Positions 1 through 36,799 of a DNA stretch of 64,000 nt are shown piece by piece. The translations under genes were made by a program, and so were the position numbers. Each line of letters begins with the position of its first letter. The first letter of the stretch is position 1. Origin of the DNA: Apostichopus japonicus (taxonomy: Eukaryota; Echinodermata; Holothuroidea; Aspidochirotida; Stichopodidae); NCBI RefSeq assembly GCF_037975245.1, contig NC_092575.1, positions 4,769,501 to 4,833,500 of the forward strand. Reading direction: 5' to 3'. Under the pieces are notes generated by a model. That model was not told where the DNA came from. It did no database searches and saw only the letters and a list, made by a program, of their open reading frames with translations.

Positions 1-3000
1 AAGTTGCAAAAAGTTAATAGGGAGTCTTGTCAGGTCATGTGATGTTATGATCAGGTGTGGGTGGGAGGTGAGGTGGCAGATAGAGTGTAATAACATAAAA
101 TGAGAAAAATGTACCCTGGTGAAAACTGCAAATTCAAACCAGAAATGCTATATATATGTATACAGTACAGTATATTATTCTTACCATTGCATTTTTTAAC
201 ATGTGCTCATTATTGTAACACTGTACAACAGAACTTTACTCACTGATTAGTTAGAAGATAAACCAACCTAAAATGCTGAATTGTTAGTGATAATTTTTAT
301 ACCTGCAAAAAGTTGTGATGAACAATTAATCGTGCATTTTGAGTTGAGTTTGGTCAAATATTTGAGATTATTTACTCTGGCAAGAATAGAAAACTGTTTA
401 GTCAAGTGAAGACAAAGATTTAGATAATTTTGAAAATTTCCACTTTTGTTTCATACAGATTGGTAATGACCAATAATTAAGCAAAAAAAGTGTCCGAAAA
501 GATGACATTATGTGGGTGTTGCTTAATTATTTTATTTGATGTCAAACTAGAGGATTAACTCTTGTGTAATGTGTATACATGTAATCATTTAATTTCCATA
601 TTTAAAATCAATATCTTTTTTTTAAAACAGGTCTTGTCCTCCACAGTTTCATATACATGTGCGTGAGTGTGTGTGTGTGTGACTTTATTCTGATCACTGC
701 ATGGAATGCTCATGGCAGGCTCCTGTTCTGAAGAGAAATTAAGAGATGATGAAACAGTGTATTTGCTAGAGTACAAAGTTTAATCAGGCTGTCTATAGTA
801 CAGTATAGTACAGTAGAGGCATGCAACACAGTGTTTCATATCAGAACGCTGCCTGCTCTGTTGGTAACTGGCACTGAATACCATTCATTTGGTGCACCTC
901 GTCATCGTGTACAGAATGGAATTTTTTTTTTTTACTCACTTGGTGATGTCTCTGATACTTTAAGTCAACAGTTTTAAACCCTTGAATGGGAAGGTTGGAA
1001 GCAAAGGCATGTGAAAGACAAGCCATCTTGTGGATTTAACTTTGGTAGATGGCATGCATTCATTTTCTTTGTTCTCTTTATTAAAGATAGTACTAAAGAG
1101 GAGTTGGGGGGGGGGGGGGAGGAGAGAAATGGAACGAGAATTGAGAAAGGAGAATTGTTAGTTGAGAAGTGTCAGTGTGTGAATAGGAGTGTGTGAATTT
1201 AGTATGGCTGTATATGGTAAGTACAGTACAGTATGAAAATCTTTGTGAAGAATTTTGTGATCATGTTACAATGACTGGTGGATGCCCCCCTCAATGTTGC
1301 ATTCTCAATAGTAAACTAGATATAAATAAAGGATATATCATCTGAAGATTGTTTCAAAGGGGAGGGGGAGGGGAGGGGGAGGGGAAGGCAGACAAGGCAC
1401 TCTGTGTGACATGTTGCTGTGAACAATCATAGCAATGTTTTTAATTTCCATGAAGGATGGGTGAAAACTAGCATAGAAAATCAAATACTCCTCTTATCTC
1501 ATAGGAATGGCCACATTGGAGAAGTGTGTAGTTTGTATTAAAAAAAATTGGACGAGACTCAAAATCTGTTCAGATTTAAATGATCTAATCTAGGAAGTTA
1601 CATCAAGGTGAAGTACGCATTAGAACAGTCTGGCAAGACTTGTTTTTGTGTAATGGTAAAATCAAAGTTTTGCAGGTATTTCAATGATGTTATTGATTTA
1701 CAAGGCTGTTAGAAGACACTGCTTCTTAAATGCTGTGTCTACCACCACCTTCACACTAGTGAATCCCTCCTCAGCATTTTTTTTATATTTTCTTAGCATT
1801 TTAACACAAGTGCAATTGTGTTTTAGCATAGGACCATGCCCAGGCTTATTGTAACTCTTACAAGCTGATTAACTTTGCCCACACAATTAATCTTTGTTCT
1901 GCAGAGGCCCAGAGGGTCGCCATGACAACATTGATGTCACCAGCCTGTAAAGAAATACATAAAAACTGTGCTCTAGCTGCAGGGGATGGCAGGGAAGTTT
2001 ATATACTGGTAGTTTGTCCTTGTGCTGAAAATATTTAGACATGTTTTCCCAGCGTGTGTTTTGGTATACTGCAGAAACAGCGCAGTCGTCCATTAAAAGA
2101 AATTTGGACTGGAAAGTATCAGTGTTTGTGGTGAAGAGTGGAAAGCCATGATTGTCTTCGTCTGGGTAGATTCGGTTGCACTACAGAATGTAAATGTATC
2201 TAGATCCCTGACTTAATGGTATGTTATGTGCAAGAGCATGTAACATTCAATCTGATATTGTCATTAGGACTGTACCCGTATAGATCACAACCAGATACAT
2301 TACATAATTAATTTCTCTGCTGTTAATTTTTCAGCTGGTGGGTTTAGAAATATAATAATAATAAATGAGACTTATATAGCGCCAAATCAGTAAACAAAAG
2401 TCACTGCTCAAGGCGCTTTACAAAGAAAGTAAATTAATTTACAACAGAACAAGTGAAAAAATGGGTCTGAAGTAGAAAGTTTATAGCATGTTCGAATGTG
2501 ATCTGGTAACTTGTTCCAGAGATAAGACCCAGAGTATTCGAAAACCCGCAATGATTTACTTGATTAGATGCACAAATGTAATGGTAGCTTGGCACAGTGT
2601 TACTGTCTGCTTGGTGATGACCGATCGATTGGTGTAACCAGACAAAAAAAATGTAAAAAAAAAAAAATGGAATGGTAGAGTATGTAATTTGTCTCATAGA
2701 TAGATCTGTGGAAACTGATTTATGGTTAAGTTGCAGTGATGATGATCTTATACTTGCTTGCAGGTTGTTTATTTTTTTAATTTTTTTTTTGTGGTTACAT
2801 TTTTTCAAACCCAGGGATGAAGTTGATGTTTTCCAGAATTTCCCTTCATAAATTTTCGCATTTGTAGGTTATTCTTAGAAGTGACTCCAGCTTCATTTGG
2901 TTTATACTTGGACTCATCCCCTGAATGGCTTTGTGTCTTTCTCATACATATACATACAGAAAATAATAGCCTTTTCCTAGTAAAGATCCCATGACTGTGA

Positions 3001-3737
3001 ATGAGTGGAATGGTTTGCCTGAGAAAGTTGTACAAGTTGCAAGTTGTGTGAATGGGTTTAAGAATGCTTTGGACAAGCACTTTAAGCATTGTAATCGGGT
3101 CTGAGTGTTTGTGTCTTAAGTTTTTTTTTCTCCTATAGGGTCCTTGATGGGGACTTGAGTGTCCCTCCTGATCCTTTTTTTCCCTACTAAACTAAACTAC
3201 TGTAGTTTACCTAAATACTGGTCTTTCCCTCAGACAACCTCAGTAATAGTTCTGGTCGACTTAACAGTACAACAGGATACTAACTGTAAGCTATCAACAG
3301 ATCATGTCCCACTCGTTGCCGATCGATATATTCCACTATTAAGAGGAGTGGTTTTGTATTTGTGTAGAATTTAAAACGTTTGTTGTTTTGTCATTCTCAT
3401 ATTATTCTGAGAACGACACCTCACATCCCTAATCTATTTTAATTCAGTTAATTAATATCATTGATATTATTATCGATCCCTAACCTATGCCAACCCTTAA
3501 CCATTTTAAACTCGACGCCAACCTATTATCCAATGGTACAGTCCAAAATAACACAGACCGGCGACAAGTGGGACTTGATCCACTATCAACTATCAGAAAG
3601 TTCTTGAAAATAATCGCTGAATCATTCAGACTGTAAATTTACGACAACCGTACGTTTTGTCCAACTTCAAAATAGAATTTAGGAAAAAAAAGCCCTTTTT
3701 TGAAGAAAGCCAATTTTAGTTGGATGCTGATGGTGAG
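1..3737. other. Non-coding stretch, probable SERCA 5' intron (left of DIRS element)
   Basis: No exon or credible ORF was found here. The six frames give only short ORFs without recognisable domains, and I looked by eye for the SERCA N-terminal exons (the EALKEYEPE and QFEDLLVRILLLAA regions) without finding them. The stretch holds short microsatellites (GT near 670, G-runs near 1105 and 1360-1387, AT-rich tracts) and one dispersed repeat fragment near 2352. Assigning it to an intron is an inference: the first SERCA exon seen, at 12649, starts in mid-codon, so earlier exons must lie upstream. Confidence 0.6.
2352..2425. repeat. Dispersed repeat fragment with ATA run and GCGC motifs
   Basis: An AATAATAATAA run is followed by a TTATATAGCGCC motif and then CAAGGCGCTTTACAAA. 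This resembles short interspersed repeat ends I recall from several aquatic invertebrate genomes. A diverged relative may occur at 22560-22620 (ATA run, then a segment ending CAATGCGCAGAG). Family assignment is not possible from this window alone. Confidence 0.45.
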
Positions 3738-3875
3738 ATTTACTTCGTTCCTCGCTTACCTGTCTCCCCCCAACCTATGCACCTCATTCTACCGCGCCTA
3801 GAATGTCCTGGTAACCTTTTAACACTGTGCACCCTCTGTGACCCGGCTTCACGGGTCACCAACCTTCCTTCTCAT
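3738..3875 (+). repeat. Left terminal repeat of DIRS element
   Basis: The outer 16 bases (ATTTACTTCGTTCCTC) are unique to this end. From 3754 the sequence matches the inverted copy at 10310-10431 over 122 bp. The outer 46 bases (3738-3783) recur inverted at 9582-9627 in the internal complementary region. Confidence 0.93.
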
Positions 3876-4612
3876 TCTACCAACCAAAGCGTCTACTTCG
3901 TATTTTTTCGAGCGGATATTTTCCACCGAATTTCGTCCACTTTTGGTTCCTAGGATCGGAAATTTTTTCCCATCCACTGTTTTTGGAAGTATTTGAAGTC
4001 TTTGCAGCCCGATAAGTATCCTTTTCTTTTTTTAGAGAGGTTTTTAGGGCTGTTTTTCGGGAGCGGCGTTCGCTCCGCTTTTTTTCTGTGCAGAACTCTA
4101 GTACTGGTAGCAGTTCCGCGAATTGTTTACCGTAGTTACGCTAGTTCCCGCCTTTTTTGGCTACACACGCTATTGCGTTAGTTCTTTCCCTCACCCGTTG
4201 TTTAGTTGTTAACTACTCTACTTCTCTTGTATTATCGCTGCTTTATACGTTATATATCTATATTACTTGTCCCTTCCTTGCTCCCAGGCTCGTTCCTGGC
4301 TTTTTCCCCACCTTTTTGTGGGCTGGCCTTATGCCTATTCTGTTACCTTGTAAGCCGCGGGCCTCTAGCCGAGGCACGGTGTTAAGGTAGTATCGCATTG
4401 CCCTTACCATGTGTGTATATTTTATTATCCTTATACCACATGTGTATATTAATTTATACTACATGGGTATATCATATTTATAATTACATTTGTTTGTAAA
4501 TGTTTACATTATACCTATCTCTTCCTTGTTAGCTGTTTTCCTCCCCAAAGAAGGGGGGCTTCTCCTATCATATTGTTAAGAAGTTGTTCCCTTAGCTAGG
4601 GGTCATTCAGTC

Positions 4613-4789
4613 ATGTCTAGGAATCAGCTGAAATGCATTGACTGCTCCATGTTCCGGCCAGTGAGGGCCGGGGATGAACTTGCCCTTGTCCCTAGTGCCG
4701 TACTTTTCCAGGAGGGTTCCGTGTCTGGTGCGTTCCCAGTTCACCCCCATTCCTTGGCTAATTATCATTACCTGGCTAGCAGGACTTAG
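4613..4789 (+). pseudogene. Possible remnant of DIRS ORF1 (gag-like) start
   Basis: This short 58-codon ORF begins MSRNQLKCIDCSMFRPVRAG and has a Cys-x2-Cys pair. It stops at a TAG, after which the same frame stays open through an Arg/Lys-rich stretch (about 4790-4990). The position just inside the left repeat is where a DIRS ORF1 would start. Identification as gag is by position and composition only, with no clear homology seen. Confidence 0.3.
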
Positions 4790-5922
4790 ATTGTAGCTAC
4801 AGAACATACTAGACTTGCTCCCCAACCCCAGCGGCTCCCTAGTAGTGGGAGACCTAGTACAGATAGGAGAGGAAGAGGAAGGAGAGGTGGTGAGAGGGGG
4901 CCGAGGAAGAGAGTGTGGACAGAGAAAGAGAAGGGCCAGGCTCCGGCCAAGAGAAAATTTTTTTGCCTTCCATGCTTTCGTTACTTGTTCGCTTTAAGTG
5001 TTGGGTTTTCACTTTTGTAGCGTACCTTGTAACCACGACCCCCTTTTCGCATTAGCGCGAATGGGCGGTTCTCGCATTGTTTACATGTTCTTATCTGTAC
5101 ATGTTTTTATCTGTTATTTTTCTTATAAGATGTTTGCTCGTTTCATGTACTTCGTTACTTGGTCGCCTTTCTAAGTGTTGGTTTTCACTCTTGTAGCGTA
5201 CAGTACTGTTTCGCTTAACTCCCGTGGAAAAAAAAAAAAAAAAAAAAAAAAACCAACGATCGATAACAAACGTTGAAAATCAAAAAAAAAAAAAAAAAGT
5301 TGAAAACGAATAAGTTCGTTGACAAAATTTAGACCACTGCGGGCACGGTTGTCAACGAAGTTCTACAAATTTTCCACGAAAGTTATCGCGATCAAAAACC
5401 GCAAAGGCAATTCTAGTCTCCCCACCCCGCTCCTTCCACTCCCTTGGTTAGTTTACGTTCTTACGATAGACTACCTTTCCTAGCCTTCCTAACGTGAGTT
5501 TTTCAATCATGTACTCGGAGCCACTTGAATTATGTCAATTGTTTTGATGTTCCGCCCGGATCGGGCGGGGATTGGCCAGGATCCTTGCCCCAGAGGCAGG
5601 ACCTGTAGCCCAGAGACCCTTGTTGGTCTAAATCTTGTTTACGCCAGCTCCTTGGCAAGAATTATACACTTGGCTGGCTAGCTAGCTAGCTCCGGGACAA
5701 ACTGGACACCATCCCGTACCCCCAACGGCTCTCCGAGAGGGGAGGGAATTGTAGGAGAGACTGGAGGTGAGGAAGAAGCCAAAGAGTCGTTAAGAGATAG
5801 AATGGGGAGTGGCCAAGAACACATAGAGTGGCCCAATGGCTTGGCGCACTGTACTAGCTGATGTACGAGACTCCCCTTCCGGAGGAGAGAGATAGAGAGA
5901 GAGAAGAAAGAGTTTTTGCCCC

Positions 5923-6114
5923 CCCAAGGTCCCGGCGACGTCCGGATTGTATGACCAAGGGGGCAGGCAAGGGCAAGGCCTAGGCCAATGTAAAGCCCAT
6001 TAGAAATTCCGACCAGAACCCAAGGTCCCGGCGACGTCCGGATTGTATGACCAAGGGGGAGGCAAGGGCAAGGCTAAAGGCCAATGTAAAGCCCATTAGA
6101 AATTCCGACCGGAA
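5923..6114 (+). repeat. Tandem duplication, ~96-bp unit x2, in DIRS element
   Basis: The block beginning CCCAAGGTCCCGGCGACG at 5923 is repeated from 6019 with a few single-base differences and small indels. It lies in the GC-rich body of the DIRS element, upstream of the Arg/Pro-rich repeats. Confidence 0.85.
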
Positions 6115-6937
6115 CGGACAAAATGTCCGGGTCGAGGAGAGTGGTACTCGGCGTGGTACACACAGAGATGGGCTCCGGGAGCCCGGGTCCGGCGAGACCC
6201 CAGAGGGAGTGAAGAACCGAGGTTCCACTCCGGATCCGAGACCGGCCTCGAAGCCGGGAACCGGAGCTACAATCGACTGCTGGGTCCCGAGAGATGGGCT
6301 TCGGAGGGCCCGGGTCCGACGAGACTCCATAGGGAGCCCGAAACCAAAGCCCCACTACGGACCCAGAGCCGGTCCCGGAGCCGGGAACCGATGAGATCGA
6401 CGACTGCTGGGCCCCCAGAACGGGGAAGCAGGGGCACAAACCCGGTCCGCAGACCTCCTAGCTGGAGCCGCGGCCGATCCCGAGGCCGGGGGCCGACGAG
6501 AGTAACAACTACTGGGCCCCCAGAGCGCCCAATCCGAAAAGAGAGCCGGCCCCGAACGAGGTTCCCACGGCGAAGGGACATATACTTATCCCCAGCCTCA
6601 GAGAGGGAAGGACAAATACGGGCACTGAACACCCGGCCGCGACACCACGATCAATCCCAGACCAAAGAATGCAACCTGATTTGTCCCCCGGTGAGGAACT
6701 TCTGGTTTGCAGAACGTCGGTCAACCTGTCCGGCCTAGACGACGAGGTCGACCCCTAGATTTCGGGGTTACAGAGGACGGTTACTCCCGCTTCCCAGAGG
6801 AGGAAAGCCTTCTACATCGGGGGGATCGTTGCCCCCCGAAACTAGCAGCTTGGGCTGCGACGACAGGTTCGAATCAATTGCAGAAAAACACCGCAACCGC
6901 TACACCTTTAATCGCTACACATCCCAAATGTGTTTAA
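6115..6937 (+). pseudogene. Arg/Pro/Gly-rich degenerate ORF1 region of DIRS element
   Basis: Overlapping open frames (6047-6394, 6391-6738, 6707-6937) encode Arg-rich, low-complexity protein. It contains imperfect repeats of roughly 110-126 nt, visible as recurring STTAGPPER/VTTTGPPER and SRSREP-like segments. It probably derives from the nucleic-acid-binding part of a DIRS ORF1, broken into several frames. No reverse transcriptase motif (such as the DD box) was found in any frame. GC content is clearly higher than in the flanking intron. Confidence 0.45.
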
Positions 6938-8046
6938 CAAGTACAGTACCAGCAGAAACCAGGACATGACATAGTTTTCCTGGGCATTCATGGGTCAGAT
7001 CGTCCTCGCTAATTATACTCCTCTCTAATAATAATAATTCATCGCCATATATCTAGGTTTAAAACCTCACTTGTGTTCTAAAACACTTGTGGAACCCACT
7101 CTCAGAACATGTTAAAATGCGCAAGCCGAATATGCTAAAATGCGCAAGACTGAATGGTTTCAAACGATGCTTTAATATCTTGGCAAACTGCCAAAAAGAG
7201 GACTATCTCAAACATTGGCAACGTGCCAGAAAAACGAAAACTTCTTAAGCCTTGGCAAACTGCCAGCAATGTGTATAACGCGGTACATTTGTTAAGAGAG
7301 GAGGCGGGGCCAGGCAGTCACCTGGTTTGCCACGTGTGAGCTCAACGTTTGCTGCAACGAGCTGTCGACTATGTGAGCGATCCTATGGTATAAGCCTCTC
7401 TATTTCTCTGGAGAATTACCAAGACATACGCGTGAGTAAGTTGAATAAGGGGTAGGATAGAACCCCATGAAAGCTACAAGGGCTATCACGCTCCGAACAT
7501 ACGGGATACGCTCCATGAATAACTTGTTCGATGTTCCAAAACTTTAAGCAGAGTTGCACTTCGTAGCACCTGATAGGCTGGCCGTGACCATGCGCTAGCT
7601 GGTTTCAATAGGAAGTTGGAAACCTTCACTGTACTACGATAGTGATACAATTCTCATCTCGACATGAAGAGACTTGAGAAGTAACAGGTACGTTAGCATA
7701 ACATTTAATACGTTTTATAACATCAAATGTGGTGTTGTTGAAACGTCGACATAACGTTCTATGAGATTTTAATGTTATATTAATGTCATATTCATGTCCT
7801 TACGAAATTTGTGTGGATTTACTAGCCTGAAAACGTTTCGGTGACATATTTTTTTACACCGCAAATAACGTTATCATAACAAAAGACGAAGCGTTTAATA
7901 ACGCGTTTGTGCGTGATGAGTAACTCCCCGGGCTCGGTTAAAGCAGCCAGGGATGTATGAGGTGGAATTTCTACAAACCCACCCTCTCACCAACTTCACG
8001 GTCCCTGTTGGGAGTTTGTTTCTGATGAGTAGACCTATAGCCCAGT

Positions 8047-8115
8047 TACTGTAGCTCAGTGGTTAAGGCCGGTGCCTTGCAATTATAAGGTCCCGAGTTG
8101 GGGTCACTCCAAGAT
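8047..8115 (+). repeat. tRNA-derived SINE-like segment
   Basis: A tRNA-like head has an A-box match TAGCTCAGTGG at 8052-8062 and a decayed B-box around 8097-8105 (GTTGGGGTC against GTTCGAGTC). It does not fold into a credible functional tRNA; it looks like the promoter part of an old SINE. Confidence 0.55.
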
Positions 8116-8394
8116 TAATGTATGTCGTCCAGTCACAGAGTTGTTGACAATTCATTATCATGGAAATTAAATACGAATGTAAGAGACTGAATTCGGTCAA
8201 CTTGCGGCCTTGATAGGTCTACGAGGTTTCTTCACAAGTTCCTGCTTGCAGGATGATCCAAAATACATATAATACATTATACTAAAATACATAAATACAT
8301 ATATAGTTTTAGTAGTCACATACAGTATAACAGTTTTAGCATTGACCAAGATTCTGATGAAGCAAACTATCCATTCAGTACTCAATTTTCGAGA

Positions 8395-8540
8395 GCACTG
8401 TGGTCAAATGGTGAAGGCAGTGGACTGGTGATCTAAGACTTGCAGTTTTGAGTCCTGGCCAGATCATCCCGTTGTGTCTTTGGGCAAGGCATTTTATCTC
8501 CATTGCGTCTTTCCATTCAGGTGTATAAAGGGGGACCTTT
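8395..8540 (+). repeat. tRNA-derived SINE
   Basis: The tRNA-like head has an A-box region at 8401-8418 and a B-box GTTTTGAGTCC at 8445-8455. It is followed by the tail TTGTGTCTTTGGGCAAGGCA and an ATTTTATC motif, a combination I recall from SINE families of invertebrate deuterostomes. It is nested in the DIRS element just upstream of the recombinase ORF. Confidence 0.6.
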
Positions 8541-8647
8541 AGATAAACTGTCAGTCGGGGGCTTTTTGGCTACCGCAATGAGGAGGGATCTGTCTCTATG
8601 TTTGACAGGTTATCGCTGATCAGGGTTATTTTGTTAGGCGGGGAATA

Positions 8648-9625
8648 GTGCCAGAACAGACAGGCACTGCCAGCCGAGACCTCTCTGGCACAAGTGGTAG
8701 ACTTCCTCACTCCCTCTTCGAGGAGGGAAAGCAAGTGTCAACCATCAAGAACTACAGGTTGGCAATTACCACGATCCACCGCGGCTTTCCAGATGGGTCC
8801 ACCCCGGTCAACAACGGGGACATCACCCAGCCCATCAGGGGGATGGCAAACAGGCGTCCTCGGACCAGACGGCTCGCCCCCTCGTGGAGTCCATCAGCAG
8901 CACTGCAGGCACTCACTAAATCACCATACGAACCACTGGCTTCAGCCTCGCTGGCAGCCCTTAGAAAGAAAACCCTTTTCCTGATCACCCTCGCGTCAGC
9001 AAGAAGAAGGAGCTGTTTCCACGCTCTGCCTACAAAGCAGAACCATATTAGGTTTGAGAACTATGGGAGAATGGTCCCCGATCCGTCCTTCATACCCAAG
9101 AACCAGGTCCTTTCCTTCCTGCCGGGGGACATCTTTATCCCTGTAATAAAGACGCTTTCCTCAGTCGCAGAGGATATACTGTGGGGCCCAGTCAGGGCTC
9201 TCAAATGGTACTTAAACAAGACTCAACCCCTGAGACGAACAACCATGTCCTTGTTCATACTACCCAGAGCACCTTTTTCAACGGTGTCTAAGGACACCCT
9301 CTCTCGGTGGCTGACGGAGATTATTCGCCCCTTCGCAGTTGGCACAACTTTAACGAGAGCCCATGACATTAGAGGAAAAGCGGCCTCGACAGCTCTTTTT
9401 GCAGGAGTCCCAATAGAGGTCATCCTTAAGGCAGCAGCTTGGCGGACACCAACGACGTTCGTCGCCTGTTACCTTTCAGACTCATTACAGGCTGAGGCGA
9501 CATTACGTAGCGTGGTGATGCGAGATCCGGCGGGTACTAGGTCCCACCCCTCGGGCCTCCCACCATCGGGCAGTGCCACTCGGTGCATAGGTTGGGGGGA
9601 GACAGGTAAGCGAGGAACGAAGTAA
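8648..9625 (+). CDS. DIRS-type tyrosine recombinase, N-terminus frameshifted
   Basis: This 325-codon ORF encodes the integrase-like tyrosine recombinase that inserts the DIRS circular intermediate. The SAM-like N-terminal domain is visible as SLFEEGKQVSTIKNYRLAI (about residues 22-40). The catalytic domain shows the first Arg in the segment LASARRRSCFHAL, the HDIR box (H-x-x-R), a Trp in AAAWRTP (the W/H position) and a terminal Tyr in FVACYLSD. All catalytic residues therefore appear present. The annotated start is only the first ATG: the better-matching upstream part (LAQVVDFLT) lies in another frame ending near 8712, so a frameshift separates the true N-terminus from the body. The last ~15 codons extend into the internal complementary region. 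Family is sure; activity of this copy is doubtful. Confidence 0.9.
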   Translation: MPEQTGTASRDLSGTSGRLPHSLFEEGKQVSTIKNYRLAITTIHRGFPDGSTPVNNGDITQPIRGMANRRPRTRRLAPSWSPSAALQALTKSPYEPLASASLAALRKKTLFLITLASARRRSCFHALPTKQNHIRFENYGRMVPDPSFIPKNQVLSFLPGDIFIPVIKTLSSVAEDILWGPVRALKWYLNKTQPLRRTTMSLFILPRAPFSTVSKDTLSRWLTEIIRPFAVGTTLTRAHDIRGKAASTALFAGVPIEVILKAAAWRTPTTFVACYLSDSLQAEATLRSVVMRDPAGTRSHPSGLPPSGSATRCIGWGETGKRGTK

Positions 9626-9680
9626 ATACTCCAAAACTTACTGGTTTGGATATTTACGAGTGACGAGCTTACCTGTCTCC
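9582..9680. repeat. DIRS internal complementary region (circle-junction template)
   Basis: Bases 9582-9627 are the reverse complement of the left end and bases 9628-9680 the reverse complement of the right end, fused head to tail. In DIRS1-type elements such a region is thought to template completion of the ends during formation of a circular intermediate. The last codons of the recombinase ORF run into it. Confidence 0.92.
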
Positions 9681-10309
9681 ATTCCCGCCTCCCTCCCCCG
9701 AGGAGGGTGGAACACAGCCGCACGGAGGAGCGGTCTCATTGACTTAACAAAACACCTTCTAGCACAGGCCAAGAGACATGAGGAAAGGAGGTTCCACTAC
9801 CGTACGAGCCCCCGTACCATCACCTATTGTTACCAGCGAGTTTGTTGCAAAGTTTTATCTTGACCGGTAGTAACCGGTAGCAACTTGTAGTAATCGGTAG
9901 TAACTTGTAGTATCTCGTAGTAACTTAGGGCCACTATGAGTGACTTAAGGAAGAGTGTCTTAAAGTGTTTTATATATATATGGAGAAGCGTTATATATAT
10001 ATTTCCTTTATAATGTTGATACTCTTTTTCCTTCCGTCTTTCTCCATTAAACACTACGGTGCTCAGGGCCTTGGGCCTAACTTGTAGAGTACCTTCTGCT
10101 ACCTTTTTTAGACCTAAGGGGTACAGGCTGATGGGGTCGTACAGGGTAGCCCCCCCCCCTCCCCACAGGAAGGGGAGTACTACCCCTCCCGTTGGAAGCG
10201 TCAGAAATTCGATGTTAGACTAGGAGTCGAGGGGGTAGCCCTCCCATCTGTCGGGAAGGACTACTACTCGACTCCAAGGCAGAGACCACTTTGGAGGGGC
10301 TTTGGTCTC

Positions 10310-10470
10310 ATGAGAAGGAAGGTTGGTGACCCGTGAAGCCGGGTCACAGAGGGTGCACAGTGTTAAAAGGTTACCAGGACATTCTAGGCGCGGTAGAATG
10401 AGGTGCATAGGTTGGGGGGAGACAGGTAAGCTCGTCACTCGTAAATATCCAAACCAGTAAGTTTTGGAGT
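10310..10470 (-). repeat. Right terminal repeat of DIRS element (inverted)
   Basis: Positions 10310-10431 are the inverted copy of 3754-3875. The outer part (10432-10470) is specific to this end. The outer 53 bases recur inverted at 9628-9680. The element ends with TTTTGGAGT. Confidence 0.93.
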
Positions 10471-35707
<25,237 letters not shown>

Positions 35708-36799
35708 ACTAACAAGTTACACCTCCTTTCATTTAGCCCATTGTAGTATTGCATTGATCGGAGTCGATCGGATGATGATGATGTTGATGATGGATTTCAG
35801 CTGCCTGCGAGAAAAAGATTTTTAACCGGGATGGCGAAAAGGAAAAAAAGAAAAAAGTGATTTTGAATGCGTCCGTAGTGAAAATCTAGCCTTATCGGGG
35901 GATGGTCGTCAGGGAATTATTTCAGCATTCATAATTTGTATAGCAAGTTTTCGAGATTCAAGACTTTTGTTTTGTTTGATTTCTTTCAAAAATACTGCAG
36001 ACTACCTGTAGGGTACTACTATCTTCAACAGCTGCTATACATTGCTTTCATGTAGCAGTTTTGCCCATTTATTGCACCTGGCAACGGCTATACCAGTTAA
36101 ATCATTCCCCTGGTAGTAGTTTAAATGCTACTCACCGATGATCAATTCAGCACCTCCCCCCTTCCCCCACTATTGTGATCTCTCTTTTTTTCGTTTTCTT
36201 ATTTCTTTATCAGTTTTCGGTTATTTATTTCTTTATTTTTTTTTTCTCTCGCTGATCCATTTCCATCCATCCGATGATGCTCTCTTTTGATTGTCGTCTG
36301 TTCTTTGCCAATACTAAAAAAAACATGTCCGTGTGTTCCCCCTTTTGTTGTTTTTTTCTCAATGTTGACATACTACAGTGATGCGGTTCTAGCTTTACCC
36401 TCGAAACGTCTTTCCTCAAATCTTTCGTTGTTGCACGTTTGATGTCGAATCCATTTTTTGACTATTGCTGCTGTATTTTCTGTCTTGGGCGAGGGTGCCG
36501 TCGAACGGTTGTCATAGTTATTTAAAGAGACCCAAAGTTCTCCTCTCCAACGGGGGTAGGTAGCCAGTTTCAGAAACGTTTGAGACGAAACGTGAAATGG
36601 AAATTCAAACCATAGTTTCTTGTCTAAACGTACAAAGTTTCTTCAACCAAACGTACGAAGATTGACCTCTTTGCTCCGACAAAAAAGATCTTGCTCAGTG
36701 AAACACCGATTTGAAACAAACGTATTGTGAAGGGAGGTTTTCAAAACAGGTCGTTCTTTCAAAACAGACAAATGGACATTTACTCGCATTATTGCCAAA

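Larger units (their letters stand above)
6938..8647. other. Non-coding interval inside DIRS element replacing the expected RT region
   Basis: AT-rich sequence with no coding signal lies where reverse transcriptase and RNase H should sit between ORF1 and the recombinase. It contains two tRNA-derived SINE-like segments (8047-8115 and 8395-8540). The base composition differs sharply from the GC-rich DIRS coding segments on either side, suggesting deletion plus later insertions or capture of unrelated sequence. Confidence 0.6.
3738..10470 (+). mobile_element. DIRS-type (tyrosine-recombinase) retrotransposon, internally altered
   Basis: The element has the DIRS1 architecture. Inverted terminal repeats share 122 bp (3754-3875 and 10310-10431) that look identical by eye. 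An internal complementary region (9582-9680) joins the complement of the left end (3738-3783) directly to the complement of the right end (10418-10470), which fixes the termini to the base. It encodes a tyrosine recombinase (8648-9625). There is no target-site duplication, as expected for this mechanism: the left flank ends GATGGTGAG and the right flank begins GTTGGGCTG. A reverse transcriptase/RNase H region expected between gag and recombinase was not found; that interval holds tRNA-derived SINE-like sequence. The copy is therefore probably non-autonomous, but the ITR identity suggests a fairly recent insertion. It lies in the presumed 5' intron of SERCA, on the gene's sense strand. Confidence 0.93.

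Noticed and set aside
8047-8115. Functional tRNA gene
   Set aside because: The B-box is damaged and the arms do not pair; it is a SINE-type tRNA-derived head.
36001-36012. Mini terminal exon (CTGCAG before ACTACCTGTAG) joining the SERCA donor at 35618
   Set aside because: Would add only three residues, with a poor polypyrimidine tract; no support.
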